A stretch of 49,678 nucleotides of DNA from Microvirga vignae (GTDB lineage Bacteria > Pseudomonadota > Alphaproteobacteria > Rhizobiales > Beijerinckiaceae), in NCBI RefSeq assembly GCF_001017175.1, contig NZ_LCYG01000066.1, positions 1 through 49,678 of the forward strand, written 5' to 3'. The translations under genes and the position numbers were made by a program. Below, piece by piece: positions 9,416 to 17,910 of the stretch. How positions within the stretch are numbered: position 1 is the stretch's first letter; every line of letters starts with the position of its first letter. The notes under the pieces are model-generated. The model was not told where the DNA came from and did not search any database. It saw only the letters and a program-made list of their open reading frames with translations.

Positions 9416-10588
9416 ATGAAGGCGCTTGTTTGGCACGGCACGACGGATATCCGTTGCGACTCCGTTCCTGATCCGCAGATCGAGCATCCGCGCGACGCGA
9501 TCATCAAGGTGACGAGCTGTGCCATCTGCGGTTCGGATCTCCACCTCTACGACCACTTCATGCCAGGCATGAAGAGCGGCGATGTCATGGGGCACGAGAT
9601 GATGGGCGAGGTGGTCGACGTTGGACCTGAGACCAAAGGCAAGCTCAAGGTCGGAGACCGCATCGTCGTTCCATTTACGATCATCTGTGGCGAGTGCGAG
9701 CAGTGCCGACGCGGCAACTTCTCCGTTTGCGAGCGCACAAACCGCAACGGCCACATTGCAGCCAAGGCTTTCGGTCACGCCACCGCCGGTCTTTTTGGTT
9801 ATACGCATCTCACCGGCGGCTATCAGGGCGGACAGGCCGAATATCTGCGCGTTCCGTTCGCCGACGCTACGCATATCAAAGTGCCGGATGGCATTCCGGA
9901 CGAGAAACTCCTCTTCCTCGGCGATATCTTCCCCACCGGCTGGCAGGCGGCCGTTCAATGCGACATTCAGCCGACTGACACGGTGGCGATCTGGGGCGCC
10001 GGCCCTGTCGGTCAGATGGCGATCCGCAGCGCCATCCTGCTCGGCGCGAAGCAAGTGGTCGTGATCGATCGCGTGCCGGAGCGCCTCGCCATGGCGGAAG
10101 CGGGCGGCGCGATCACCATCAACTTCGATGAGGAAAGCGTCATTGAGCGCTTGAATGAGCTCACCAACGGCAAGGGCCCGGAGAAGTGCATCGATGCCGT
10201 CGGCATGGAGGCGCATGCAGCCGGCACTGTCGATGCCATGTATGACCGCGTGAAACAGGCGACGATGATGGAAACGGATCGCCCGCATGTCTTGCGTGAG
10301 ATGGCTTATGTCTGCCGTCCGGCGGGAACGCTCTCGATTCCCGGCGTCTATGGCGGGCTTCTCGACAAGATCCCCTTCGGTGCGATCATGAACAAAGGTC
10401 TCACGATCCGCACGGGTCAGACTCATGTGAACCGCTGGACCGACGATCTGCTGCGGCGCATCGAGGAAGGGCAGATCGATCCGTCCTTCGTGATCACGCA
10501 TACCGTCGGGCTGGAAGAAGGGCCTGAGATGTACAAGGTCTTCCGCGACAAGCAGGACGGTTGCATCAAGGTCGTGCTCAAACCTTAA
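9416..10588 (+). CDS. Zinc-dependent alcohol/formaldehyde-dehydrogenase-like oxidoreductase
   Basis: A 390-aa medium-chain dehydrogenase. Catalytic zinc ligands are expected at C38 (in CGSD) and the H60-E61 pair of GHE. The structural zinc lobe has C91, C94, C97 and C105. The nucleotide-binding fold carries GAGPVG at 194-199, with V-V-I-D at the end of the second strand favouring NAD(H). The length and the insertion around AFGHATAGLFGYTHLTGG match the group often labelled glutathione-independent formaldehyde dehydrogenase or threonine-dehydrogenase-like. The true substrate is unknown. GGAAGGAG lies 7 nt before the ATG. The next gene starts 11 nt after its stop, so they form an operon. Confidence 0.9.
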   Translation: MKALVWHGTTDIRCDSVPDPQIEHPRDAIIKVTSCAICGSDLHLYDHFMPGMKSGDVMGHEMMGEVVDVGPETKGKLKVGDRIVVPFTIICGECEQCRRGNFSVCERTNRNGHIAAKAFGHATAGLFGYTHLTGGYQGGQAEYLRVPFADATHIKVPDGIPDEKLLFLGDIFPTGWQAAVQCDIQPTDTVAIWGAGPVGQMAIRSAILLGAKQVVVIDRVPERLAMAEAGGAITINFDEESVIERLNELTNGKGPEKCIDAVGMEAHAAGTVDAMYDRVKQATMMETDRPHVLREMAYVCRPAGTLSIPGVYGGLLDKIPFGAIMNKGLTIRTGQTHVNRWTDDLLRRIEEGQIDPSFVITHTVGLEEGPEMYKVFRDKQDGCIKVVLKP

Positions 10589-10599
10589 AGGCCAACATC

Positions 10600-11175
10600 A
10601 TGCGCTACGAAACCGAAAGAACCCGTCGGCGCGGTCATGCCGACACCGCAACGGACACGCTCGCGCGTGGCCTTGGAATCTTCTCGATTGCTCTCGGCAT
10701 CGCAGAAATCGCCGCGCCTCGTCCCCTGGCGCGAGCGCTCGGCATGAAAGGGCAGGAAGGATTGATCGCGGGCTATGGTCTGCGTGAGATCGCAACGGGC
10801 GTCGGCATTCTTGCATCGAAAGATCCGACACCCTGGATCTGGGGGCGTGTGGCTGGCGATGGTCTCGATCTCGCGACGCTTGCCACGGCGCTCGAGGGCG
10901 ACAATCCGAAGAAGACCAATGTCGGCATCGCCATGGCGGCTGTCGCCGGTGTGACGGCGCTCGACGTCTATTGCGCGCAGACGCTCAGCCGCGAAAGCCC
11001 GCATCCGCTGCCGCCCATGCAGGATTATTCGGACCGTACCGGCTTCCCGCGCGGCGTGGAGCAATCGCGCGGTGCTGCAAGCGACTTCGAGGTCCCTCGA
11101 GACTTCCGTACGCCGGAGGCCTTGAGACCCTATACACAACCCGACTTGCCACAGCGCCCGATGCCGTCCATGTAA
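10600..11175 (+). CDS. Small membrane protein of unknown function, co-transcribed with zinc dehydrogenase
   Basis: A 191-aa protein I recognise only as a recurring hypothetical found beside zinc alcohol dehydrogenases. A basic N-terminus leads into a helix around LARGLGIFSIALGIAEIAA, then LIAGYGLREIATGVGIL, and a third helix near VGIAMAAVAGVTALDVYC. The last 55 residues are Pro- and Arg-rich and probably disordered. The same LGIFSIALG/GLREIA block occurs as an N-terminal domain in some cyclase/dehydrase (SRPBCC) proteins; that link is from memory. The ATG at 10600 is preferred over an upstream start that would overlap the dehydrogenase. Confidence 0.7.
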   Translation: MRYETERTRRRGHADTATDTLARGLGIFSIALGIAEIAAPRPLARALGMKGQEGLIAGYGLREIATGVGILASKDPTPWIWGRVAGDGLDLATLATALEGDNPKKTNVGIAMAAVAGVTALDVYCAQTLSRESPHPLPPMQDYSDRTGFPRGVEQSRGAASDFEVPRDFRTPEALRPYTQPDLPQRPMPSM

Positions 11176-11180
11176 ATGGG

Positions 11181-11630
11181 ATGGCAAAGCCGCAGGTTTT
11201 TACGATCGGTTACGAGGGAGCGGATGTTGACCGCTTCCTCGCGACCTTGAAGGACGCGGGCGTCGAGACGCTCGCGGATGTGCGCGCTGTTGCGCTCTCC
11301 CGCAAGCGCGGTTTCTCGAAATCCTCTCTCCGCGATGCGCTTGCGAGCCAGGGCATCGGCTATGAGCACTTCATCAAGCTCGGAACGCCCAAGGAAGGCC
11401 GCCAGGCGGCACGGGCCGGCGATGGCGAGCTGATGCGCCGTATCTATTGCGATGAGGTGTTGGCCACGGAAGAAGCGCAGGAAGCATTCCGGGATCTGGA
11501 GGCCTTGGCTGGCGCAAGGCCGATCTGCCTTCTGTGCTTCGAGCGCGATCCCGCCAATTGCCACCGGCGCGTTCTGGCGCAGCGGCTCGAGGGCCTGGGC
11601 TTCGAGACGGTGGATTTGATGGTTCTGTAA
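11181..11630 (+). CDS. DUF488 family protein
   Basis: A 149-aa DUF488 protein. The family pattern is present: an opening TIGYEGADVDRFL, then LADVRAVALSRKRGFSKSSL, and the closing ICLLCFERDPANCHRRVLAQRL with its CX2C and conserved Cys-His. The biochemical role is unknown; the Cys/His cluster suggests metal or nucleic-acid binding. The chosen ATG lies 5 nt after the preceding stop, and the open frame upstream of it is only a shadow of that gene. It closes a three-gene run with the zinc dehydrogenase and the small membrane protein. Confidence 0.88.
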   Translation: MAKPQVFTIGYEGADVDRFLATLKDAGVETLADVRAVALSRKRGFSKSSLRDALASQGIGYEHFIKLGTPKEGRQAARAGDGELMRRIYCDEVLATEEAQEAFRDLEALAGARPICLLCFERDPANCHRRVLAQRLEGLGFETVDLMVL

Positions 11631-11717
11631 GCGAGCCTGTCCCTCAGCCGTCAAGCTCGGCTTCAGTTCCCACAGGACAGACTGGACAAGCAGGGCGAGG
11701 GCTCATAAGTGAGTCCC

Positions 11718-12215
11718 ATGTTCGAAGCCAAACCTCTTCCTTCCTTCGCCAGCAAGCGCGACCTTTATGCCTCGCTTGCTCAACAGCTCGCCGCCCTCTT
11801 GGAGGGTGAGCCCGACGCCATTGCCAATGCGGCGAATATGTCGGCGCTGATCTATCAGATCCTTCCCGACCTGAACTGGGCCGGATTTTATTTCATGCGC
11901 GGTCCGGAACTCGTGCTGGGGCCGTTCCAGGGCAAGGCGGCCTGCGTGCGGATCGCCGTTGGCCGTGGCGTTTGCGGTGCGGCCGTGGAGCGCAAGGCTT
12001 CCATCGTCGTGCCTGATGTTCATGCTTTCCCAGGTCATATCGCCTGCGACAGCGCCTCCCGTTCCGAACTCGTGGTTCCTCTGATCAAGGACGGGCGGGT
12101 CATCGGCGTTCTCGACCTCGACAGTCCGCATCCCGACCGGTTCGATGAAGAGGACCGTGAGGGATGCGAGCGGCTCGTGCAGATTTATCTCGGGGCCTCA
12201 GAGTTGCCTGCCTAA
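11718..12215 (+). CDS. msrC: Free methionine-(R)-sulfoxide reductase (GAF domain)
   Basis: A 165-aa single-GAF protein with the three Cys of the fRMsr family, at 76, 86 and 110 from this ATG. They lie in GKAACVRI, GRGVCGAA and HIACDSASRSE. NWAGFYF and LDLDSPHPDRFDEED are also typical. The enzyme reduces free Met-(R)-sulfoxide in the cytosol, with the Cys in HIAC as the catalytic nucleophile in characterised members and a resolving disulfide recycled by thioredoxin. A GTG nine bases upstream is an alternative start. It is convergent with the RTX protease gene. Confidence 0.88.
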   Translation: MFEAKPLPSFASKRDLYASLAQQLAALLEGEPDAIANAANMSALIYQILPDLNWAGFYFMRGPELVLGPFQGKAACVRIAVGRGVCGAAVERKASIVVPDVHAFPGHIACDSASRSELVVPLIKDGRVIGVLDLDSPHPDRFDEEDREGCERLVQIYLGASELPA

Positions 12216-12335
12216 GACCGTTTGCTCCCTGCCATGTGGCGGGGGCAATCACAATGAAGCCTCCTATAGGCCGGATCGCTTCTATCGGCCCATTACGCCT
12301 GCAGGCCTGCTCTTTTGAACGTTCCCTTCGGCGGT

Positions 12336-12367
12336 AGCATGCACTTGGCTGAGCAGCCGTGCATGCT
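12336..12367. terminator. Strong hairpin between convergent msrC and protease genes
   Basis: AGCATGCAC (12336-12344) pairs perfectly with GTGCATGCT (12359-12367). Inside, GGCT/AGCC form a second stem capped by GAGC, with a 2-nt bulge, giving about 13 bp overall. It sits between msrC (ends 12215) and the protease (ends 12412) and can act on either transcript. There is no T tract on the plus strand beyond CCCTT. Confidence 0.55.
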
Positions 12368-12411
12368 GTCCCTTAAAGCCTTAGGAGAGATGATCGTGCC
12401 GAAGTATCCCG

Positions 12412-13833
12412 CTATAGATAGAAATCGCTGCTGGCCATGCTCGTGAGGCCGACCATGGTCGCCGCAAAATCGGCACTCTTGTCGCCATTCACGTCAGCCG
12501 AGAGAACACCACCTGAAAACCTGAGCTGGCCCGCCTTCGCCGTGAACGCCGTTTGACCGATAAACGTGAATGCCTGATTGCCGGTGATCAGGGTGTTTGC
12601 GTCGATGCTCCGCAGGTCGATATGATCTTCGCCACGCTTGAAATCATAGATCGCATCTCTCGCGAGTGTCGGGGAATCGCTCACGGCCGAGAAGATGAAA
12701 GTGTCGGCGCCGCTGTTGCCGTACATACGGTCTTGTCCGGTCTGCCCGATCATCTTGTCGTTTCCGGAGCCGCCGACGAGCGCATCGTTGCCGGTGTAGC
12801 CGTAAAGCACATCATTACCGGCGTTGCCTTTCAGGGTGTTGTTACCGGAATTTCCTTTGAGTGTGTCACTGCCTGAGCCGCCCCATGCATTCTCGATCAG
12901 GGAGCGGGTATCGCCATTGTAAAGAAGGGCATTGGCGATGTTGCCGGCAGCGAGTTTCGTTCCATCCCATTTGAGCTTCGCGCGCTGTGCCGTCGATGTG
13001 ATCGTCCAGGTGCCGGGAGCAAGATTGACCTGCACGCCTGTCGTGTATTGAGTGAAATCATACGTGTCGGCACCGCCACCATCCCAAACGGTCTGGAGAA
13101 TGCGATTGCCGCCGGGGGCTCCCTGTCGGACGCCGTTGACCAGCAGTTCGCCGGTGGCGGGGCTCCAGGCGTATGTCGTGTTTGTGCTGTTGGTCGCGTA
13201 ATTCGCACCGTAGAGATGTTGGATCGCGGCGATGTCGTACATCATCAGCGACTGCGAATAACCCCAGGTCTCGTTGACGTAACCGGACGACAGCGAGGCT
13301 CCTGTATAAGAGCGGTAGCTCATGACGGTGTATTCCATGGAGTCACGGCTGAGCGGCATGATGGTGCTGCCCTCATGCGGATGTTCCAGACCGAGCGCAT
13401 GGCCGATCTCGTGAACGATTGTCAGGTAAGCGTAGTTGCCCTTGCGCGGAGCGTCATAGATTCGGCTGGAATTGTTGACCCAGACATCCCCGCCGGCTTC
13501 ATGTGTGCTCGGAAAGTACGCCCAGGCTGTGCCGGGTTTATCCGAGCGGGCAAACCGAAGATCGGCGTGCTGATAACTCGTCTCGGTGATCGCCGTGAAG
13601 GTCAGATTGGCGACCGAGGAATAGAGCTTGAGCGCTGCGCGCGCTGCCGCCTGTTGACCGCTCAGGAACACACCGAAATTGTCCACAGGCTCGCTGCTGC
13701 CATAGGGATCGCCGTAATAGGCGGAAGACATCGGAAAGCTGTAGGTCAGGCTGTTTGTCGCCCACTTCTCGTCACCCAGAAGAGCGTTGATATAGGTGTT
13801 GCTTGTCGTGGCGATGGACGAGGTGGAAGGCAT
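12412..13833 (-). CDS. Serralysin-like RTX metalloprotease (M10B)
   Basis: A 473-aa secreted zinc protease. The metzincin motif HEIGHALGLEH gives H141, E142, H145 and H151, followed by the Met-turn VMSY (M171). The C-terminal third carries glycine-rich nonapeptide RTX repeats (GSGSDTLKG, GNAGNDVLYG, GGSGNDKMIG and similar), which bind Ca2+. A final hydrophobic-ended DFYL tail resembles the C-terminal signal for type I secretion. There is no N-terminal signal peptide, as expected for that route. No ABC/MFP secretion genes or inhibitor lipoprotein gene adjoin it, so secretion must use a system elsewhere. The ATG at 13833 was chosen over a TTG four codons upstream. Confidence 0.9.
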   Translation of the reverse strand: MPSTSSIATTSNTYINALLGDEKWATNSLTYSFPMSSAYYGDPYGSSEPVDNFGVFLSGQQAAARAALKLYSSVANLTFTAITETSYQHADLRFARSDKPGTAWAYFPSTHEAGGDVWVNNSSRIYDAPRKGNYAYLTIVHEIGHALGLEHPHEGSTIMPLSRDSMEYTVMSYRSYTGASLSSGYVNETWGYSQSLMMYDIAAIQHLYGANYATNSTNTTYAWSPATGELLVNGVRQGAPGGNRILQTVWDGGGADTYDFTQYTTGVQVNLAPGTWTITSTAQRAKLKWDGTKLAAGNIANALLYNGDTRSLIENAWGGSGSDTLKGNSGNNTLKGNAGNDVLYGYTGNDALVGGSGNDKMIGQTGQDRMYGNSGADTFIFSAVSDSPTLARDAIYDFKRGEDHIDLRSIDANTLITGNQAFTFIGQTAFTAKAGQLRFSGGVLSADVNGDKSADFAATMVGLTSMASSDFYL

Positions 13834-14338
13834 TGGTCGGCTCAATCTCGTTTAGAAAATGGATTGATTGGGAAGGAAATAACTTAGCTGTTGCTTCTGC
13901 TGGTATTGTTTGAAGGCAGAGACTTGGCGTGTTTCAAAATTACATTGAAGTGCAATGTGCATGCCCCATTCTTCGAAATCTTGATCGTTCTTGATGCTTA
14001 GCCTTCTAGGCTTTGAGAACTTTAGCCTAAATCTTCCGGGCGAAAAAGTGAGTTAGGACGAACTTCAATTTGTTGGACGATCTGACGCAGCAGGGTCGGA
14101 CACGCGTATCCACGAGCATGCTGCGGCTCGCATGGCGCGCCTTGGCAGCCACTGAAAGCTGCGGGATCACTCTGGTGGCTGTTGCCCGAGGCGGTGGATT
14201 CGAAGTGTTTATCCATCCCGATCATGTCGACCTTGCGCAACCGTGAGGGAACGAAGCTGCGCTGAACCGATTGTGTCAACAGCGAAGCTTCGGTCAGGCC
14301 AGGGAGCCCGACTCAACAAAGGGTGCGCGGCACGGGCG
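13834..14338. other. Divergent intergenic region upstream of the RTX protease and the act operon
   Basis: About 500 bp without a convincing gene. The half nearest the protease is markedly AT-rich and holds a perfect inverted repeat, ACATTG-N5-CAATGT, at 13942-13958, a candidate operator. Promoters for the protease (minus) and for actA (plus) must lie here. Short open frames on both strands show no family features. Confidence 0.4.
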
Positions 14339-14989
14339 ATGGCGCAACTCTTCACACCGGCAGCAACCACTCTGTTCAGAGTGGTTATCGTGCTCATTGG
14401 CGCAGGGATCGTAGCTGCGGGCGTGATGGCCTATGTCTGGGCTCGCTCGGACAGCACCTGGAACGTCGGCAAGTCTGCACCGCAGCCTGTTCCGTTCCGG
14501 CACGATCTTCACAGCGGGTCCTTGAGGATCGATTGCCGCTATTGTCATTCCACGGTCGAGCGAGCGGCCGATGCCGGCATGCCGTCCGCTCAGACTTGCA
14601 TGTCGTGCCATTCTCAGGTGTGGGTGGGTGCGAGCGTCCTTGAGCCGGTTCGATCCAGCTTCACACTCGGACAGCCGATTGAATGGACGTCCGTTCACCG
14701 CCTGCCGGACTACGCGTACTTCCACCACGCCGCCCACATCACCAAGGGTGTAGCCTGCGAGACTTGTCATGGTCGGGTGGATCAGATGCCCAAGACCGTA
14801 AAGACGCAGACCCTTTCTATGGGATGGTGCCTGAACTGCCACCGCGACCCGGTTCCAAACCTTCGGCCGCGAGAGGCCGTGTTCACCATGGGCTATGAAG
14901 CGCACGGCAAGGACCTGCCGGGCGATATTCGCGAGCTCTACCGGGAGGCTTCCCGACGTCTCACCAGCTGCAACACATGCCACCGGTAG
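14339..14989 (+). CDS. actA: Alternative complex III subunit ActA, pentaheme cytochrome c
   Basis: A 216-aa membrane-anchored multiheme cytochrome. It has one N-terminal helix (about 12-35) and five CXXCH heme sites at 66-70, 87-91, 140-144, 164-168 and 211-215. This number and the MGWCLNCH context are diagnostic of ActA of Alternative Complex III, the bc1-replacing quinol oxidoreductase. The hemes lie on the positive side of the membrane and carry electrons from the Fe-S subunit ActB towards cytochrome c. The ATG at 14339 gives a normal short cytoplasmic end; the frame is open 32 codons further up. It is first of six act genes with overlapping or near-touching ends. Confidence 0.92.
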   Translation: MAQLFTPAATTLFRVVIVLIGAGIVAAGVMAYVWARSDSTWNVGKSAPQPVPFRHDLHSGSLRIDCRYCHSTVERAADAGMPSAQTCMSCHSQVWVGASVLEPVRSSFTLGQPIEWTSVHRLPDYAYFHHAAHITKGVACETCHGRVDQMPKTVKTQTLSMGWCLNCHRDPVPNLRPREAVFTMGYEAHGKDLPGDIRELYREASRRLTSCNTCHR

Positions 14990-17907
14990 TAACGATGGGT
15001 GAGGATGCGCCATTCGATCTCGATGTCTTGAGAGCCCGTCTTTCAACGGAAAACGGCCCGAGGCTTTGGCGCAGCCTTGAGGAACTGGCCGATGTGCCTG
15101 AGGTACGCCGATATGTGGAGGCCGAGTTCCCGGATATCGTCCAGGCCTCGTCCATCGACCGTCGGACCCTGCTGAAGTTGATGAGCGCTTCCTTCGCCCT
15201 GGGAGGGCTCGCTGCTTGCAACGGCAGCGAGGCGGGCAAGAACGCTCCGCTCCTGTCCCAAAGTCGGAACATGCCGGGCTACACACCGGGTGTGCCGCTC
15301 ACCGTCGCGACGTCCCTTCCGTTGAACGGCTTTGGAAGGGGAGTTCTCGTGAAGACGCAGGAGGGGCGACCCATCAAGATCGAGGGAAACCCGCTTCACC
15401 CGGCAAGTCTCGGAGCAACGGACGTGTTCGCCCAGGCCGAGATCCTGTCGCTCTACGATCCCGACAGATCCGGTGCGCCGCTTCAGAACGGTCTCCCGGG
15501 AAGTTGGGAGGAGCTCACGAGCTTCATTCGTCCCGTGCGGAACGAACTCGTCGTGGCCGAGGGGCGGGGGCTGCACGTTCTGATGTCGCCGACGTCATCG
15601 CCGACCCTTCACAGGCTCATCACACAGGCACGGCAGCTCTTCCCGCTTGCACAATGGCATGTGTTCTCGCCGATTGACGACGACAACCGACGGGCCGCCG
15701 CCATGGACGTGTTCGGCCAGGATGCCGATCTCGTGTACGACCTGACACAGGCTGATGTCATCGTGACTCTCGGTGGTGATCTCTTCGCCGAGGAGCCTGG
15801 CCATCTGCGTTATGCCGCCGATTACCAGAAACGGCGGCGGATGCCGGACCGGGAGCTTCCACGCCTCTTTTCCGTCGAGGCCCGGCCGAGCCTTGTCGGA
15901 GCCCGCGCAGATGAGCGGATCGTCCTTCGACCGCGGGAGTTCGAAGCATTTGCTCGGGCCCTTGCAGCGTCTCTCGAAACGAACCCTGCGCCGGCATCGG
16001 GAGTGTATCCCTCCGTTTCCCGGCTGGCGAACGAGTTGCGCCGCGCCGGCTCTCGCGGCCTTGTCGTCGTCGGGCGTGAGCAGCCGGCCCGCGTGCATGC
16101 TCTCGCGCTTGCGATCAATACGAGGCTGGGCGCTTTCGGCACGACGATCCGCACCATAGAACCTGTGCGCCCCATCATCGACGGTGTCCGGACTCTGAAT
16201 GATCTGATGCAGGCCATCGAAGCCGGTCAGGTGTCCCATCTGGTCGTTCTTGGAGGCAATCCGGTTTACACGGCTCCGGCAGACATTGATCTGGCCGCAC
16301 TCATTCGGCGTGTTCCTCTGTCGCTTCATCTCGGCCAGCATCGCGACGAGACCGCCTCCGTCTGTCACTGGCATGTTCCCGAAGCTCATCCCCTGGAGAG
16401 CTGGGGCGATCTGCGGGGCTTTGATGGCACAGTGGGATTGCGGCAGCCCGCGACGATGCCGCTGAGGCCAGCGTTGAGCGCCGAGGAGTTTCTTGGCCTC
16501 ATGGCAGGGCAGAATGTGGATGGTCGAGGCCTTGTTCAGGCGACCTGGCGTGAGGCTTGGGGAGACGGATTCGAGGAGCGCTGGGCACGCTCGCTCGAAG
16601 ATGGTGTGATCGATGGTTCGGCCCTGCCCACCATCGACGTGCGCTGGCGATCCGACTGGCAGCCGCAGCCCGCCACTCCGGCCCCAGCTTCCGGTATCGA
16701 TGTGGTGTTCGCACCCGATCCGTCGGTGTGGGACGGCTCCTATGCGAACAATGGCTGGCTGCAGGAGCTGCCGAAGCCGCTGACGAAACAGGTCTGGGGC
16801 AATGCGGCGCTGATTGCTCCCGAGACTGCGGATATCTTCGGTTTGTCCTCGGGTGATGCCATCGATCTAAGCATTGAAGGTCGCGTCATGCGGATCCCTG
16901 TCTGGGTCCTGCCCGGACACGCGCGCGAAACTGTGACACTGACTCTCGGCTACGGACGCCGGCAGGCGGGCCGGATCGGAAGTGACGTCGGGTTTGATGC
17001 CTACGCGGTCCGTCCATTGCATCGGCCATGGATCGTCACGGGTGCGATCAAGGTCGCCGGCGAGCGAATCCAACTCATCTCCACCCAGCAGCATCACTCG
17101 CTTCAAGGACGCGATATCGTGCGCGTCATGGCGCCTGGTCAAGCAGCGGTTCGGGAAACGGGAGAACAGCCGTCTTTATATCCCGAATGGCCTTATGAAG
17201 AACATGCCTGGGGCATGGCGATCGATCTTGACGCCTGCATCGGCTGCAACGCCTGTGTCATCGCGTGTCAGGCCGAAAACAACATTGCCGTCGTTGGCCC
17301 GGAGGAAGCGGCGAAGGGACGCGCGATGCACTGGCTGCGCGTGGACCGCTATTACAGTGGGGACACCGCCGATCCGAACACGTATTTCCAGCCTGTACCC
17401 TGCATGCATTGCGAGAAGGCTCCATGCGAGGTGGTCTGCCCCGTGAATGCGACGGTGCATTCCTCCGAGGGTCTCAATGACATGGTCTACAACCGCTGCA
17501 TCGGTACGAGGACCTGCTCGAACAACTGCCCCTACAAGGTGCGGCGCTTCAACTTCCTGGACTACCAAGGCACGGACTACACGGCCTCGCCCGATGCCAT
17601 GAGCCCGCAAGTGACGGTTCGGGACCGCGGCGTCATGGAGAAATGCACCTATTGTGTTCAACGGATCGGTGCAGCCCGCGCCGACGCTCGCATCGAGGAC
17701 AGGCGCCTGCGCGACGGAGAAGTCATGACGGCTTGCCAGCAGGCCTGCCCGACACAGGCCATCGTGTTCGGCGACGTCAATGATCCCGGCAGCGCCGTGA
17801 GCCGACTCAAGAAAAGCCCGCGCAATTATGCTCTGCTCGGCGATCTGAATACGCGTCCGCGAACCACCTATCTCGCCCTCATCGAGGCTCCCACGGAAAA
17901 TGGATAG
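14977..17907 (+). CDS. actB: Alternative complex III subunit ActB (molybdopterin-oxidoreductase-like plus Fe-S domain)
   Basis: A 976-aa two-part protein. The N-terminus carries a late Tat-like signal, DRRTLLKLMSASFALGGLAAC (61-81), with a lipobox-type Cys. A long region related to molybdopterin oxidoreductases follows (about 90-690) but without a recognisable cofactor-binding Cys motif. The last 230 residues are a NrfC/PsrB-like ferredoxin domain with four Cys clusters: CIGCNACVIAC from 754, CMHCEKAPCEVVC from 809, CIGTRTCSNNCP from about 841, and CTYC from 890 with a later CQQACP. This is the fusion seen in ActB of Alternative Complex III. Translation may start at 14977 (13-nt overlap with actA) or at the ATG at 14995. 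Confidence 0.92.
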   Translation: MPPVVTMGEDAPFDLDVLRARLSTENGPRLWRSLEELADVPEVRRYVEAEFPDIVQASSIDRRTLLKLMSASFALGGLAACNGSEAGKNAPLLSQSRNMPGYTPGVPLTVATSLPLNGFGRGVLVKTQEGRPIKIEGNPLHPASLGATDVFAQAEILSLYDPDRSGAPLQNGLPGSWEELTSFIRPVRNELVVAEGRGLHVLMSPTSSPTLHRLITQARQLFPLAQWHVFSPIDDDNRRAAAMDVFGQDADLVYDLTQADVIVTLGGDLFAEEPGHLRYAADYQKRRRMPDRELPRLFSVEARPSLVGARADERIVLRPREFEAFARALAASLETNPAPASGVYPSVSRLANELRRAGSRGLVVVGREQPARVHALALAINTRLGAFGTTIRTIEPVRPIIDGVRTLNDLMQAIEAGQVSHLVVLGGNPVYTAPADIDLAALIRRVPLSLHLGQHRDETASVCHWHVPEAHPLESWGDLRGFDGTVGLRQPATMPLRPALSAEEFLGLMAGQNVDGRGLVQATWREAWGDGFEERWARSLEDGVIDGSALPTIDVRWRSDWQPQPATPAPASGIDVVFAPDPSVWDGSYANNGWLQELPKPLTKQVWGNAALIAPETADIFGLSSGDAIDLSIEGRVMRIPVWVLPGHARETVTLTLGYGRRQAGRIGSDVGFDAYAVRPLHRPWIVTGAIKVAGERIQLISTQQHHSLQGRDIVRVMAPGQAAVRETGEQPSLYPEWPYEEHAWGMAIDLDACIGCNACVIACQAENNIAVVGPEEAAKGRAMHWLRVDRYYSGDTADPNTYFQPVPCMHCEKAPCEVVCPVNATVHSSEGLNDMVYNRCIGTRTCSNNCPYKVRRFNFLDYQGTDYTASPDAMSPQVTVRDRGVMEKCTYCVQRIGAARADARIEDRRLRDGEVMTACQQACPTQAIVFGDVNDPGSAVSRLKKSPRNYALLGDLNTRPRTTYLALIEAPTENG

Positions 17908-17910
17908 CGG

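Noticed and set aside
13048..13887. 279-aa plus-strand open frame
   Set aside because: Antisense to the RTX protease, whose catalytic and repeat motifs are unmistakable.
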